Shown: positions 15,385-24,184, counted from the first letter of the stretch. The stretch: DNA of 59,032 bases from Nocardia gamkensis NBRC 108242 (GCF_001612985.1 NZ_BDBM01000037.1:1-59032); one strand, 5' to 3'. The notes: generated by a model not told the origin, from the sequence alone. Translations and numbers: made by a program.

Positions 15385-16019
15385 CGCTCGGCCTGCGGCC
15401 GGGTTTCCGGGTCGAACAGGAACGAGACGCGTTCCATGATCGCCTGGCGTTTGGTGTTGTGGAAGCTCGCGATCCGCCACTTCCCGTCGCCTTCCCGCAC
15501 CAACGTGTAGGTCTGGGTCTTGGACAGCTCCGCCGGGCGGTCACCTTCGTAGCGGTCGCCGCGGCTGGTGACTATCGCGACGTCGTCTCCGTAGAAGCGC
15601 ACACCGAGGAACGAGTCGGCGAGCCGAGTGCCCTTCAGAAAACCCGAGAACAGGGCCCGATGCGCCTCGGCGAGATCGCGGCGTCCCGCGTAGTGGGTGC
15701 CGAGAAAGGTTGTGTAGGTGGCGTTCTCGGTGAAGGTCGCGCCGTAGGCGGCGGCGTCGCCCCGGCCCCACGCCGCCGTCATGTCGCTGATGGTGTCGCA
15801 CACCGCACGCAGTTCGTCGGCGTCGCCGCCGTCCGGGGTGAGGCTCGTGCACTCGGCCACACCGACATTCCGGACGTCGGAGGTCCGGTCCAGCCAGACG
15901 TAGCCACCGGCGGCGGCGATGCCGAGGGCGAGCGTGGTGGCCCCCAGAACGCGTACGACGACGCGGCGACGCGGCTTGCGGCGGGTGGTCGATTCGGTAT
16001 CTGTGCTGGTCGAGGTCAT
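15381..16019 (-). CDS. membrane-anchored SnoaL-like (SgcJ/EcaC family) protein
   Basis: A 212-residue protein. Basic residues precede a membrane anchor or signal at about 22-44 (VRVLGATTLALGIAAAGGYVWL), and an NTF2-like domain of the SgcJ/EcaC type follows: TAAWGRGDAAAYGATFTENATY, then GRRDLAEAHRALFSGFL and KWRIASFHNT. The fold serves as isomerase, hydratase or binding protein, and the active face is outside the membrane. ATG 16019 has GAAGGGA upstream and sits about 30 bp after two palindromes. It is the first gene of the four-gene operon down to 13807. Confidence 0.85.
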   Translation of the reverse strand: MTSTSTDTESTTRRKPRRRVVVRVLGATTLALGIAAAGGYVWLDRTSDVRNVGVAECTSLTPDGGDADELRAVCDTISDMTAAWGRGDAAAYGATFTENATYTTFLGTHYAGRRDLAEAHRALFSGFLKGTRLADSFLGVRFYGDDVAIVTSRGDRYEGDRPAELSKTQTYTLVREGDGKWRIASFHNTKRQAIMERVSFLFDPETRPQAER

Positions 16020-16050
16020 GGCGGAGTCCCTTCGGCGCTTATGTCTGCGT

Positions 16051-16095
16051 AGAAGAATTATCTTCTTAGACGCGTTCTCTTCGTTTAAGAAGAGA
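16051..16095. promoter_or_regulatory. twin palindromic operators upstream of SnoaL-SDR operon
   Basis: AGAAGA-4-TCTTCT (16051-16066) and TCTCTTC-6-GAAGAGA (16076-16095) share the half-site AGAAGA/TCTTCT. They flank a minus-strand GATAAT -10-like element in an unusually AT-rich patch. The arrangement suggests cooperative binding of a dimeric repressor such as a TetR protein. No such regulator is encoded nearby. Confidence 0.6.
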
Positions 16096-16475
16096 TTAGG
16101 GCGGACGTTCGGGATTGTCAACAGATCCGCGCGACACCGGTCCCGGCCTGGGCTTTCGGCGAACTCCGAGTTGGGTTGTGTCACAACTACGCTCGGCGCG
16201 GGGCGTGGGCCGATGCGGGGCGACAGACCATTGAGCCGGCTATCGGAGCGCGCCGAATCCGGCCGGACATAGATGACGCCCGAACCGCGTCAGGTTGAGG
16301 TGGCGTTCGCGTGACTCGGACGCTGTCCGCCTGGACACCCTTTCTCTGCCGGTGGTGCGTCCTGCCATGAACGGCTTGGGGGCCAAGCCGCGATCGACCG
16401 CTGGATTAGCACTGGGAAGGTTTTGCAGGGCTAAGGTATGTCGGCAAGTTGTGAGCACTGGTCGGGGGAGCACTT
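16096..16475. other. intergenic region with eccB upstream sequence
   Basis: No gene is visible here. The last 20 bp hold the eccB ribosome site GGGGGAG. The TAAGGT at about 16433-16438 could be a -10 element for eccB, but its -35 partner is unclear. Confidence 0.4.
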
Positions 16476-17954
16476 ATGCCTTCAAAACCCACTACTCGTT
16501 GGCAGGTCAGCGGTTACCGCTTCCTGGTTCGGCGGATGGAACACGCTTTGGTGCGCCGGGATGTGCGTATGTTGCATGATCCGATGCGCTCACAATCGCG
16601 CGCCTACGCGGCGGGGTTGATTCTGGCCTGCGTGGTGCTTGCGGGCTGTGGTGTGCTGGCGCTGATACGTCCGCAGAACAAGATCGACGACAACAAGATC
16701 CTCATCGGCAAGGATTCCGGTCAGGTGTACGTGATGCTCGATGGCGTAGTGCACCCGGCGCTGAATCTCGCATCAGCACGGTTGGCGGCCGGTGACCCCG
16801 CCAAGCCGGCCATCGTCAAGGAGTCGGAGCTGGCGAAGAGGCCACGCGGCACGCTCATCGGCATTCCCGGCGCACCCTCGGCCTTGAGCTTCGACGCCAA
16901 GGGCGAAGGCCGCGCATGGACGGTATGTGACGAGCTGAAAACAGATGGCTCGAACGCGCTGAGCAGTATCGTCATCGCCGGCAAACTCGACCTCGGTGAG
17001 AAGGTCGGTGCGCTGCCGCACGGACGGGCGCTGCTGGTGCAGGGCAAGGACTCGGCATACCTGCTCTACAACAGTCGTCGCGCCCGTGTGGACATGACAG
17101 ATCGCACGGTGACCGACGCATTGAAGATCCGCGGCATGACTCCTCGCCCCATCAGCGAAGGTCTTTTGAACGCGGTCCCTGAAGTGGCACGAATCACCCC
17201 ACCCAAGATCGATGATCCGGGCGGCTTTCCACTCGAGCCCGTCGACGGCCATCGCAACGGCGACGTGGTGCGTGTGCCGAGTGAGAATCAGTACTACGTG
17301 GTGTTGCGGACAGGGTTGCAGCCGATTTCGCCCTTGACTGCCGAGATCATCCGCAATTCCAATCCCACCGCTGGAAACTACGAGATCACGGCCTATACCC
17401 GCACGAACGCCGACATCGTGAACGAGCTGTCCGTGCAGGACTATCCCGACACGGCGCCGACCATCGTGGACACCAAGGACCATGCGGTGCAGTGCCTATC
17501 GTGGAAGCCGCTGGCGACCTCCGCGGCGGCCGAGGCCGATGGCGGCCGCCGCGCCGAGCTGTCGCTGATTACCGGTCGGGCACTACCCATCCCGGACGAG
17601 GCCCGTCCGGTGCGGCTGGCCCAAGCCGACGCCGCCAGCGGTAGAGTCGCCCAGTTCTACACCACTCCCGGCTCGGGAATGCTCGTGCAGACCACCGGAA
17701 TCGAGCCGGATAGCCAGCGCAAAGACAGCGTGTTCTATGTTGCCGACACCGGAGTCCGCTACGGCATCAAGGACACCGAGGCGCAAAAGGCTCTCGGTAT
17801 GGATTCCGAGCACGCCACCCCGGAGCGGGCGCCGTGGCCGATCGTCGGTCTACTGCCCGGCGGTCCAGTCCTCGGGCGTCAGGACGCGATGGTGGCCCAC
17901 GACGGCGTAGCTCCCGACTCCAACCCAGCCAAACAACTGGTGCAGGCCAAGTAG
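16476..17954 (+). CDS. eccB: type VII secretion protein EccB (orphan)
   Basis: A 492-residue EccB, a core membrane component of ESX/type VII secretion. The N-terminal cytoplasmic stretch RWQVSGYRFLVRRMEHALVRRD is diagnostic, and one membrane helix lies at about residues 45-65 (YAAGLILACVVLAGCG...). The large periplasmic repeat domain follows, with a likely disulfide pair in WTVCDELK and AVQCLSW. Length is normal and the frame is intact. No eccC, eccD, eccE, mycP, esx or PE/PPE gene lies beside it. A group of genes with type VII-like features lies 3-6 kb downstream on the other strand. The start has GGGGGAG 6 nt upstream. Confidence 0.95.
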   Translation: MPSKPTTRWQVSGYRFLVRRMEHALVRRDVRMLHDPMRSQSRAYAAGLILACVVLAGCGVLALIRPQNKIDDNKILIGKDSGQVYVMLDGVVHPALNLASARLAAGDPAKPAIVKESELAKRPRGTLIGIPGAPSALSFDAKGEGRAWTVCDELKTDGSNALSSIVIAGKLDLGEKVGALPHGRALLVQGKDSAYLLYNSRRARVDMTDRTVTDALKIRGMTPRPISEGLLNAVPEVARITPPKIDDPGGFPLEPVDGHRNGDVVRVPSENQYYVVLRTGLQPISPLTAEIIRNSNPTAGNYEITAYTRTNADIVNELSVQDYPDTAPTIVDTKDHAVQCLSWKPLATSAAAEADGGRRAELSLITGRALPIPDEARPVRLAQADAASGRVAQFYTTPGSGMLVQTTGIEPDSQRKDSVFYVADTGVRYGIKDTEAQKALGMDSEHATPERAPWPIVGLLPGGPVLGRQDAMVAHDGVAPDSNPAKQLVQAK

Positions 17955-18001
17955 ACAGTCCTCACGCACTACGGGCTGTCACTGGGTGCTGCGAAATCTC
18001 A

Positions 18002-18042
18002 GTGGCCCGGGCTCCGAAGTAGTACTTCGGAGCCCGGGCCAC
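18002..18042. terminator. perfect 20-bp inverted repeat, eccB terminator
   Basis: The arm at 18002-18021 is an exact inverted copy of 18023-18042 with a single central G, and the hairpin begins 48 bp after the eccB stop. There is no U tail. Confidence 0.7.
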
Positions 18043-18656
18043 CGCCTCATGAAGGGCTTGCTAAAACTCTTGAGTAACCAGGGGCACTGCCGACTCGCCA
18101 ACGGCGGCAATCGTTTCCTGAAATAAGTGGTCATGATCTTGGACGCCGCGTCGATGCGCTCGGTTCCCGAAGAATTCGAAAATATCGATGATCACTCTAG
18201 GGTGCTGAGGACTTCAGGCCGGCAGCGGATGGCGACTGGGCTCGCCCTGCGAGCGGGAGGAGCGGAACCAGCTGAAGCCGTTCATGAATCCGCCGGGCTT
18301 CGCCGGCAGCATCCTCCCCGTGAGGTAGTTTCGTCTTCCCATTTCACCTTCGGAGGGCCGGGATTCAGGTGCCTGGTCAGATGTCCTTGATGCGAATGGT
18401 GGCGACAGTGACGTACCGCATCTGACAAGTGACGTCACCTCCGCCATCACGAACCAGCCGGACCTGCCACACCTGTAGACCTCACCTCCGACTGTTCCTT
18501 CAGAACGGGTCGGCGGCGTCCGGAGTAGAGACGAGGCGCTGGGGCGAACGAGGCAGACTGGCTGTCTCAGCGCGATGATTCGGGTTCGCCCCGGGGCCAA
18601 AAGCGATCGACACCTCCGGGGACTTCCAGGTATGAGCCGCCCCGGGGTTTCGTCAT
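18043..18656. other. decayed intergenic region
   Basis: About 610 bp with no coding region I can support. Two CCCCGGGG palindromes occur at 18589-18596 and 18640-18647, 51 bp apart, next to the integrase remnant. They may be parts of a terminator or of an old element end. Confidence 0.4.
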
Positions 18657-18884
18657 TCAAACCAGCGTGATCTTGCAGCGTTCCGACAGGGGCTTCGATC
18701 CGCTCACCGAGGTGTCGCGGCGTCGCCGGGCAGCGCGAATCTCGGTGTCTGCGATCTGGTCAGCGAGCAACGCGTACACCTGCGTGGTTTCGGTGGAGGC
18801 ATGACCGAGACGTTTGCGCACCACCTCGATCGAGACGCCGGCGTTGATGAGTTCGGTGGCGCGGGAGTGGCGCAGCCTGACGGG
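18657..18884 (-). pseudogene. tyrosine recombinase/integrase, C-terminal remnant
   Basis: About 73 codons match the end of a phage-type tyrosine integrase. The catalytic-domain motif RHSRATELINAGVS corresponds to H-x-x-R (here Arg-His-Ser-Arg). RLGHASTETTQVYALLADQ follows, carrying the second His and the nucleophile Tyr, and then a basic tail. The N-terminal part of roughly 300 residues is missing, and the sequence upstream belongs to an unrelated gene in another frame. It is therefore the scar of an integrated element, not an active recombinase. Confidence 0.75.
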
Positions 18885-19276
18885 CAGGACGGGCCATCTG
18901 CTTCCATTCCTGGTCGGACACGGCTCGTTCTTGCGCCTGCTCGAACAGGCTCGGCATCGTGTGCTCCACTTTTGTGGCAGCGTCGACCACCGAGGCCGAC
19001 CCATGAACCCGCACAGCGATGAACGCGCTGTCAGACGCTTTTGAACCCGTCGGTCCGTGCCCGGCTGACTGTTTCGGCGAAGGTGTCGCTCGCGCGCTCC
19101 GCGAGAGCGATGGCACGAACCACCTCGAAGGCAGACTGAAACTCCTCCGCGTAACGCTGATACCTGGCAGTCTTCTGATCTCGACGCCACCTCGAGGACT
19201 CGGCCCGGGAGTCCCAAAGTCGACCGATCGCGATACCCAGGACTCCTGCCGTAGCGGCCAAAATTACTGGCGTCAT
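18880..19276 (-). pseudogene. hypothetical membrane-anchored protein, frameshifted and truncated
   Basis: ATG 19276 opens a reading frame with an N-terminal membrane helix (PVILAATAGVLGIAIGRLW), then a basic helix RYQRYAEEFQSAFEVVRAI. It stops at 19031. A change of +1 frame around the AAAA run near 19040 would continue into coherent sequence (FIAVRVHGSASVVDAATKVE, then SLFEQAQERAVSDQEW) that ends where the integrase remnant begins near 18885. The simplest reading is one gene broken by a frameshift and then fused by deletion to integrase sequence. Confidence 0.55.
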
Positions 19277-19769
19277 ACAACTTTCACACCCCAATGGGCC
19301 TCAGGTGCCGGGTGGTGAGCCTACCTGGTGGCGGCTCGGTTCCTGCCGACATCCGCCCCGAGTGGTTCCGCCGACCACGCTCGGTCAGCTCGGTCAGCGC
19401 AGAAGAGTGCGGTCTCCCGTCGGACAGGGCTGTGAGGGGGACGACCCGGTCAAGAGCACGCGCTACCACGACTCGCGTGCTGATACTCCTCGGTGAAGTC
19501 CGCCTGTGCAGAAGGGGCAAGAAGTGTGGCGGCGCCACGCTAGGAGTCTGCGGCTCGGACCAGAGGCCTACTCTCGACACCGTCTGCGCCACCTGACAAT
19601 GAGAAATACCGCCACTTACGGCTGCGAGTCACAGATCAGGCGCTCACACTGGACGCGCGGCCGAGTAGGCACCGCCGAGCCGAACTCGGTCTCGGACGTC
19701 GGCGGCGTTTGGGGATGGGGACTACCCAGCACTCGCCGCGAAACGAGCGGTTGCGCGCTGCCCGTGACC
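19277..19769. other. intergenic region without recognisable genes
   Basis: Several long open frames cross this 490-bp stretch on both strands. They have no recognisable domains or ribosome sites and overlap each other, so I treat it as non-coding or decayed. Confidence 0.4.
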
Positions 19770-20315
19770 TCAGTCGATGGCGAAGACGAACGAATACCAG
19801 TGTCCGGACAGCTTTTCGAATCGACGGGCGCCGCTCCCCACCGGCTCAGTGCTCGGGGAGTAGACCCAGCCGTGAACGGTCGAGCCCACGAACCCATCCG
19901 CGTCGTAGAAGTAGACCGAACCATCGGACCGGCGCTGCGCCGAACTGATGTCGAGCCCACCGAAGCTCAGATCTCGGCGGGTACTCGGCCCGGTCTCGCG
20001 CAGCATCTCGACCGCGACTTCTTCCATCTCCGGACGTGCGGCGTCGAAGCCATCGGGCCGAAAGACCAACCCCGCAACCAGCCCTGCGAGCACAACCACC
20101 GGCACCGCGGCGACCTTCCACGACCACCGATGCTCCCTGCCGACCAGATACAGCGTCTTGATCGCCCACACCAGCAGGGAAAGACCCAGCAGAATCCCGC
20201 CCACCACCGAACCGACGAGCCGATCCGGCCCGGTCGGGTCACCGACAAACGGCGCCCAATCCAGACGGACGCACAAGAGAACCACAACACCGAAGACTGC
20301 TCCCGCCAAGACCAC
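19770..20315 (-). CDS. hypothetical membrane protein
   Basis: A 181-residue protein with three hydrophobic helices at about residues 1-17, 33-55 and 69-86, followed by a soluble C-terminal domain (ETGPSTRRDLSFGGLDISSA, then a Tyr/Trp-rich end). The GTG at 20315 is the first start codon after an in-frame stop about 150 bp upstream. The translated sequence before it is also protein-like and acidic, so the annotated start may be late or an unusual start codon may be used. The function is unknown. Confidence 0.6.
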   Translation of the reverse strand: MVLAGAVFGVVVLLCVRLDWAPFVGDPTGPDRLVGSVVGGILLGLSLLVWAIKTLYLVGREHRWSWKVAAVPVVVLAGLVAGLVFRPDGFDAARPEMEEVAVEMLRETGPSTRRDLSFGGLDISSAQRRSDGSVYFYDADGFVGSTVHGWVYSPSTEPVGSGARRFEKLSGHWYSFVFAID

Positions 20316-20571
20316 GCCCCCCGGCGCGGTGGCGACGCCCTGCCCACCCTCGGTATGCCCATCAAGCGCACGGGATGTCTCGATCGGAGCCTCCTCGTCT
20401 CGACGACCCGTCCCAACGCCCGATCCGCGCTCGGCGATGCCCTCGGCCGAACTCTACCGGCGGGTCGGCCCTCGGAACCGGGCGGCAGGCAGCTCGATTG
20501 GATGCCCCAACTCGCGACAGCTGGTTACCGGGTTCCGATTGGGCCGCGAGCGACCGCATGGGCAGGTTGGC

Positions 20572-21204
20572 CTACTTGTCACCGAGAGATGTTGCGAAGA
20601 TTGTTGCCACATCACGAATTTGGTCGCAGGATGCCGGAACGGGAACAGCGCCCGGAACGGCGGTCAAAGAAACCTCCAAGGTTCCGTCCGAGGACTTGAT
20701 CGCCGCATAGCATGTTCCGGGAAGTGCGGACACCGTGTACAGCGCAGCCTCTCGTCCGTTTACGGCATCGGTATTGAAGACGGCGTACTTATCCGAACCC
20801 TTGACCTGCTCCAACGGCGAGTTCGTCGAATGCACCGTGACACTTCCGGTGATCGCCTTCTGGCCGTCCACGACCGCGATCCGACGGAAGGAGCATCCAA
20901 TGGCCGTCAAAAGATCGGTGACGATCTCTCCCGATGATCGCTGGCGGGTAGCCGGATCGAGTCCGGCTTTGATGACCAGATCATCGTCCACTTCGAAGCA
21001 CGGATCGAACCGCACCGGCTTCTTCGAGTCCGGTTGCACTGGTGCGGGCGGTACAGAAACGGCCATCGACCGGGTCGAAGTGACCGAAGTCGTTGAGGGC
21101 CGGCTCGCCGTCATGTCATCCGGGCCTTCAGCGGAACAGGCGGCAAGCGCTGTGGCCACGGCGATAAACATGCAGCCGGTGACCACTAGCTTCATCGGGC
21201 GCAT
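20572..21204 (-). CDS. DUF3558 family lipoprotein
   Basis: A 210-residue exported lipoprotein. The signal peptide ends in a lipobox (ATALAAC), with Cys about residue 23. A Thr/Ser-rich linker is followed by the DUF3558 domain with FDPCFEVDDDLVIKAGLDP, the conserved IGCSFRR and a C-terminal ASCDQI. DUF3558 lipoproteins are abundant in Nocardia and Rhodococcus and have no known function. ATG 21204 or 21195 are both possible starts. It is the last gene of a four-gene minus-strand operon with a WXG-like protein. Confidence 0.88.
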   Translation of the reverse strand: MRPMKLVVTGCMFIAVATALAACSAEGPDDMTASRPSTTSVTSTRSMAVSVPPAPVQPDSKKPVRFDPCFEVDDDLVIKAGLDPATRQRSSGEIVTDLLTAIGCSFRRIAVVDGQKAITGSVTVHSTNSPLEQVKGSDKYAVFNTDAVNGREAALYTVSALPGTCYAAIKSSDGTLEVSLTAVPGAVPVPASCDQIRDVATIFATSLGDK

Positions 21205-21218
21205 CCCCCAATCCCTTA

Positions 21219-21707
21219 TCAAACCAACCACGATTTCCCTCTCGGGTATTCGTCGAAGTCATCGGGCCAGTCGCTAGGGCCGACAACGTTGTCACGCGGA
21301 GAGGTTGGGCGCGGCGGTGGCGGCGGCGTAGTCGGTGGTGGCGGAACAGTCGGCGACGGTGGTTCAGGGTTCCACTTCCACTCGAATTGGGGAGAGTTCT
21401 TGAGTTCCGCAACCTCCGGCGGCACCGGTCTCGCGAGCTGTTCGATATCACACCAGCGGTATTCCCCCTCGCGGACGCGTTCGGCGTAATCTTGCAAAGC
21501 GGCGGATGCGCCCGGTGCGGCCGCGAGGTTCGACATGAACTCCTCGGTCACTTCGGTGACTTCGTGCAATAAAGCATGGACGTCGAGGTTCTCCAACTGG
21601 ATACGCGCGGTTCGCAGGTCATCCACGGCACTCATGACGTCGCGGACGAGAGCCTCCACGGTGGCATCCAAGTTCGGCTCACGCATGCTTCCCCACCGCG
21701 ATGTCAT
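21219..21707 (-). CDS. hypothetical proline-rich protein
   Basis: A 162-residue protein. The first 90 residues are helical and acidic (LDATVEALVRDVMSAVDDL...), like the small helical partners of type VII substrates. They are followed by REGEYRWCDIEQL, a run of about 25 mostly Pro and Thr residues, and an acidic C-terminus. ATG 21707 overlaps the stop of the upstream gene as ATGA, so the pair is translationally coupled. No named family is recognised. Its location suggests it works with the WXG-like protein encoded just upstream. Confidence 0.75.
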   Translation of the reverse strand: MTSRWGSMREPNLDATVEALVRDVMSAVDDLRTARIQLENLDVHALLHEVTEVTEEFMSNLAAAPGASAALQDYAERVREGEYRWCDIEQLARPVPPEVAELKNSPQFEWKWNPEPPSPTVPPPPTTPPPPPRPTSPRDNVVGPSDWPDDFDEYPRGKSWLV

Positions 21708-22951
21708 GCGTCCTCCCAAGGCTGCCCGCCAGAACCGACCTCGTAGGATTCCTTCGGACGATTCAACGTAGAGTCGACTTGAGCGATTTTCGATATATCG
21801 GTGGCGACGGCGGTCGCTTTGGACGCCTTCTCCAACTTTTCGGTGAACGGCGCAATGGTCTCTTTGAGTTTCTGTTCGGCGCCCTCCTTCAACTTTCCGA
21901 CCGGATCTTTGATGTATTCGAGGAGCTTTTTGACCTGATCGACAAGTTTCTGAATCTCGACGACCAGATCGATCGCTTTCTTGACTATATCGAAGATCTT
22001 GATACCCAAATTAACGATCTCGTAGACCTGACCTACCACCGGAATTTTTCTGGCGATGGTCTTGAAGATCCCCTCGATACTCGTGAACTTGATCTGGTCG
22101 TTGAGGATGTCCCACAGCTTCGTCAGGATGGTTTTAACGGCTTGCCGGATCTCGTCGGCCACCACTCCGAGCACATCGCTGATGATCCGGCCCACCGGGC
22201 CTTCCCATCTCATCGCGGCGATCTGCCGGTTCGCCCAATCGTTAAAGGACAGCGCGGCTTTGCCGTTCCAGTGCGGATCGACCTTCTTCAGGCCTGCTTC
22301 CAGGTTGTCGCCGCAAGCCTCCATACCGTTTCCGGCCGCTTTGTACGCCTCGCCGATCCGCCGGACCTCACTCCAGTTACCGGGGATCGGCTCGAGGCAT
22401 TTACCGAGTGGGTCGATTTCATTCCCAGCCGTGCGGGTGATGCTTTTGATCGACTCGTTGACCTCACCGAGGATGGGAGCCACCTCACCGATAAGGGCGA
22501 CGGTATCCTCCTTGTTCGACTGCGGCTCCTGCAGCTCGAAGGCTTTCGACTTCGGGTACTCGGCTGGCGATACGTACGCGGCTGTGGATCCTTGGACCTC
22601 GGTATCGGCGTCAACCGGAGTACCCGCTGCCACCGGACCATTGAAGGTGTTCTGGTTCAGCGCGAGATAGTTCTTCTGGTCTCGGTCGTGATACATCCAC
22701 GCCGCTTTGTTGAGCTCCGTACCGGTGGACGTCGTAGCGTTTGCTATTTCGGCCATACGCAGCTGCGTAGCCGTGGCCGCTCCTTTGACCGGCGAAATCA
22801 ACTGATCGATAATAGGCCCCTGGAGCCAGTCGGCAGGCATGCATTGCTCGCCCGCGAACTTCGCGGCCTTCGAAGCGTCGTCACCGATATCCGCGACAAG
22901 CTTGCCGAGACCGGCGATTTCACCGGGTTCCGCCAGCAATTTGTCACCCAT
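21704..22951 (-). CDS. large WXG100-like helical protein, putative type VII substrate
   Basis: A 415-residue, nearly all-helical protein. Residues 1-100 look like an EspC/WXG100-type hairpin ending in WMYHDRDQKNY. Tyr87-x3-Asp91 matches the YxxxD/E type VII export signal. A second helical module has a WNG turn (228-230) in a WXG-like setting (DPHWNGKAALSFNDW). The last 150 residues are amphipathic helices with long hydrophobic faces (IEGIFKTIARKIPVVGQVYE and others). There is no Sec signal. It is flanked by a membrane protein and a coupled proline-rich protein. Export by type VII is inferred. Confidence 0.75.
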   Translation of the reverse strand: MGDKLLAEPGEIAGLGKLVADIGDDASKAAKFAGEQCMPADWLQGPIIDQLISPVKGAATATQLRMAEIANATTSTGTELNKAAWMYHDRDQKNYLALNQNTFNGPVAAGTPVDADTEVQGSTAAYVSPAEYPKSKAFELQEPQSNKEDTVALIGEVAPILGEVNESIKSITRTAGNEIDPLGKCLEPIPGNWSEVRRIGEAYKAAGNGMEACGDNLEAGLKKVDPHWNGKAALSFNDWANRQIAAMRWEGPVGRIISDVLGVVADEIRQAVKTILTKLWDILNDQIKFTSIEGIFKTIARKIPVVGQVYEIVNLGIKIFDIVKKAIDLVVEIQKLVDQVKKLLEYIKDPVGKLKEGAEQKLKETIAPFTEKLEKASKATAVATDISKIAQVDSTLNRPKESYEVGSGGQPWEDA

Positions 22952-22966
22952 AGACTATCTCCTCAC

Positions 22967-23794
22967 TCACTGTGCACTCGTCTTGCCGATCGACTTCATG
23001 ATCTTCTCGATATCGTCGCGGCGTAGCGACTTCGCCGAGTCCGTATAGTTCTCGAACATGAATATCGCCACTTCAGCCGAGGCGTATGCCGGAGTCGCGA
23101 CGATATCGAATTCTGCCGTAGCCGGATCACAGGAGGCCTTCTTCGGGATATCGGCAACCACTGCGGTGTAGCGCACCGCGGGACGGCCGGATATCTCGAA
23201 CGTTAACGGGCCACGCAGCTCTACGGTAGGCATGCGACCGGCCCGCGCGTCACCGAAGATTCGCCTCGCCTTGTCGACTTCCTCGCGTGCTGCGGTGTTG
23301 ATATCGACGCCGTTGCGGCCGTCGACTCCGACGCTTGCCAGGACCGATCCTTCGGTCTGGCGGCAGTAGTCGATCCCATAGCGACTTACCGCTTCGTAGG
23401 AGGCGATGCTCGTGTGATCGACCTCGTCACTCCACGCCATGATCGCATCGTTCGACGCATGCCAACCGTCCGACGGGACGGTGTAGGTGAGTCCGTATCG
23501 AGTGGGAACCGGCTGTGGCCGGCCCTTGCCTACTTTCACCAACGGTGGTGGGAACTCCATCGACGGGAAGCCGGGAGGCAGCGATGGTTCCGGTGGTTTA
23601 GTAGGTCCTGGTGGAGGCCGCCACGACGAGGCCGCTTGCTCAGGCGGTTCGACCTTGTCCTGGTACGGGTTCCCGATCCACACCGACAAGGTGAGCACCG
23701 CCGTCGCCGCGCAGAGCAGCAGTGCGATCTTTCCCAGTTGAGTCAGGATGCCGTATCGATAGAGCAGCCCGAGGACGCGCTTCAGCCGGTCCAC
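22967..23794 (-). CDS. single-pass membrane protein with extracytoplasmic domain
   Basis: A 275-residue protein with a basic N-terminus, one membrane helix at about residues 22-45 (KIALLLCAATAVLTLSVWIG), a Pro-rich spacer of about 45 residues and an extracytoplasmic domain. The latter contains YTVPSDGWHASNDAIMAW and a Cys pair (DYCRQTEG, KASCDPAT). Such proteins occur repeatedly in Nocardia beside DUF3558 and WXG-type genes. GTG 23794 is my preferred start; TTG 23851 would add 19 residues. It is the first gene of the operon, 15 bp before the WXG-like gene. Confidence 0.75.
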   Translation of the reverse strand: MDRLKRVLGLLYRYGILTQLGKIALLLCAATAVLTLSVWIGNPYQDKVEPPEQAASSWRPPPGPTKPPEPSLPPGFPSMEFPPPLVKVGKGRPQPVPTRYGLTYTVPSDGWHASNDAIMAWSDEVDHTSIASYEAVSRYGIDYCRQTEGSVLASVGVDGRNGVDINTAAREEVDKARRIFGDARAGRMPTVELRGPLTFEISGRPAVRYTAVVADIPKKASCDPATAEFDIVATPAYASAEVAIFMFENYTDSAKSLRRDDIEKIMKSIGKTSAQ

Positions 23795-24184
23795 GAATGC
23801 ACACCCAGCCACGACCGGCGGTCGGAGAACACCGGAGCTGTTGCGCTGCAAGAACGTCTAGTAGAAAACTGTTTGCCCACCGCATGCGGCACAGTGATCA
23901 CTCCCCTCCTGATACTCCCGGGCTGGGATGCTAGGGCGGCCGAAAACGACTGTCAATCGCTCCGTCGCCGCCGGACCCGTCCTTGGCCGATGAACACGGC
24001 GCGGTGAGTCGGCCAGTTGCCAATGCGCGCGGATCCAGGGAAACCACCTCGGCCGCAAGCCGGACAAGTCGACAAGAACGCTGGTTTCCCGCCCGCTGAC
24101 CATGACAGACACGCTCCAAGCGGACGAGATAGACCTTTCAAGGGCTTGCGGGATCGAGCAGACTCACCTGAGAGATCTCGAAGA
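23795..24184. other. intergenic region
   Basis: This holds the promoter region of the WXG-like operon and the 3' flank of the AraC gene. A plus-strand frame from 24102 runs into the AraC gene and is not convincing. No RNA gene or strong hairpin is seen. Confidence 0.4.

Noticed and set aside
18589..18647. Pair of CCCCGGGG palindromes as possible attachment sites
   Set aside because: They are short, GC-rich and expected by chance in this genome; no flanking duplication or tRNA end was found.
18127..18660. Open frames on both strands between the eccB terminator and the integrase remnant
   Set aside because: They overlap antisense to each other, lack ribosome sites and show no recognisable domain.
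19284..19592. Overlapping open frames on both strands of about 100 codons
   Set aside because: No domain, no ribosome site, mutually antisense; treated as non-coding.
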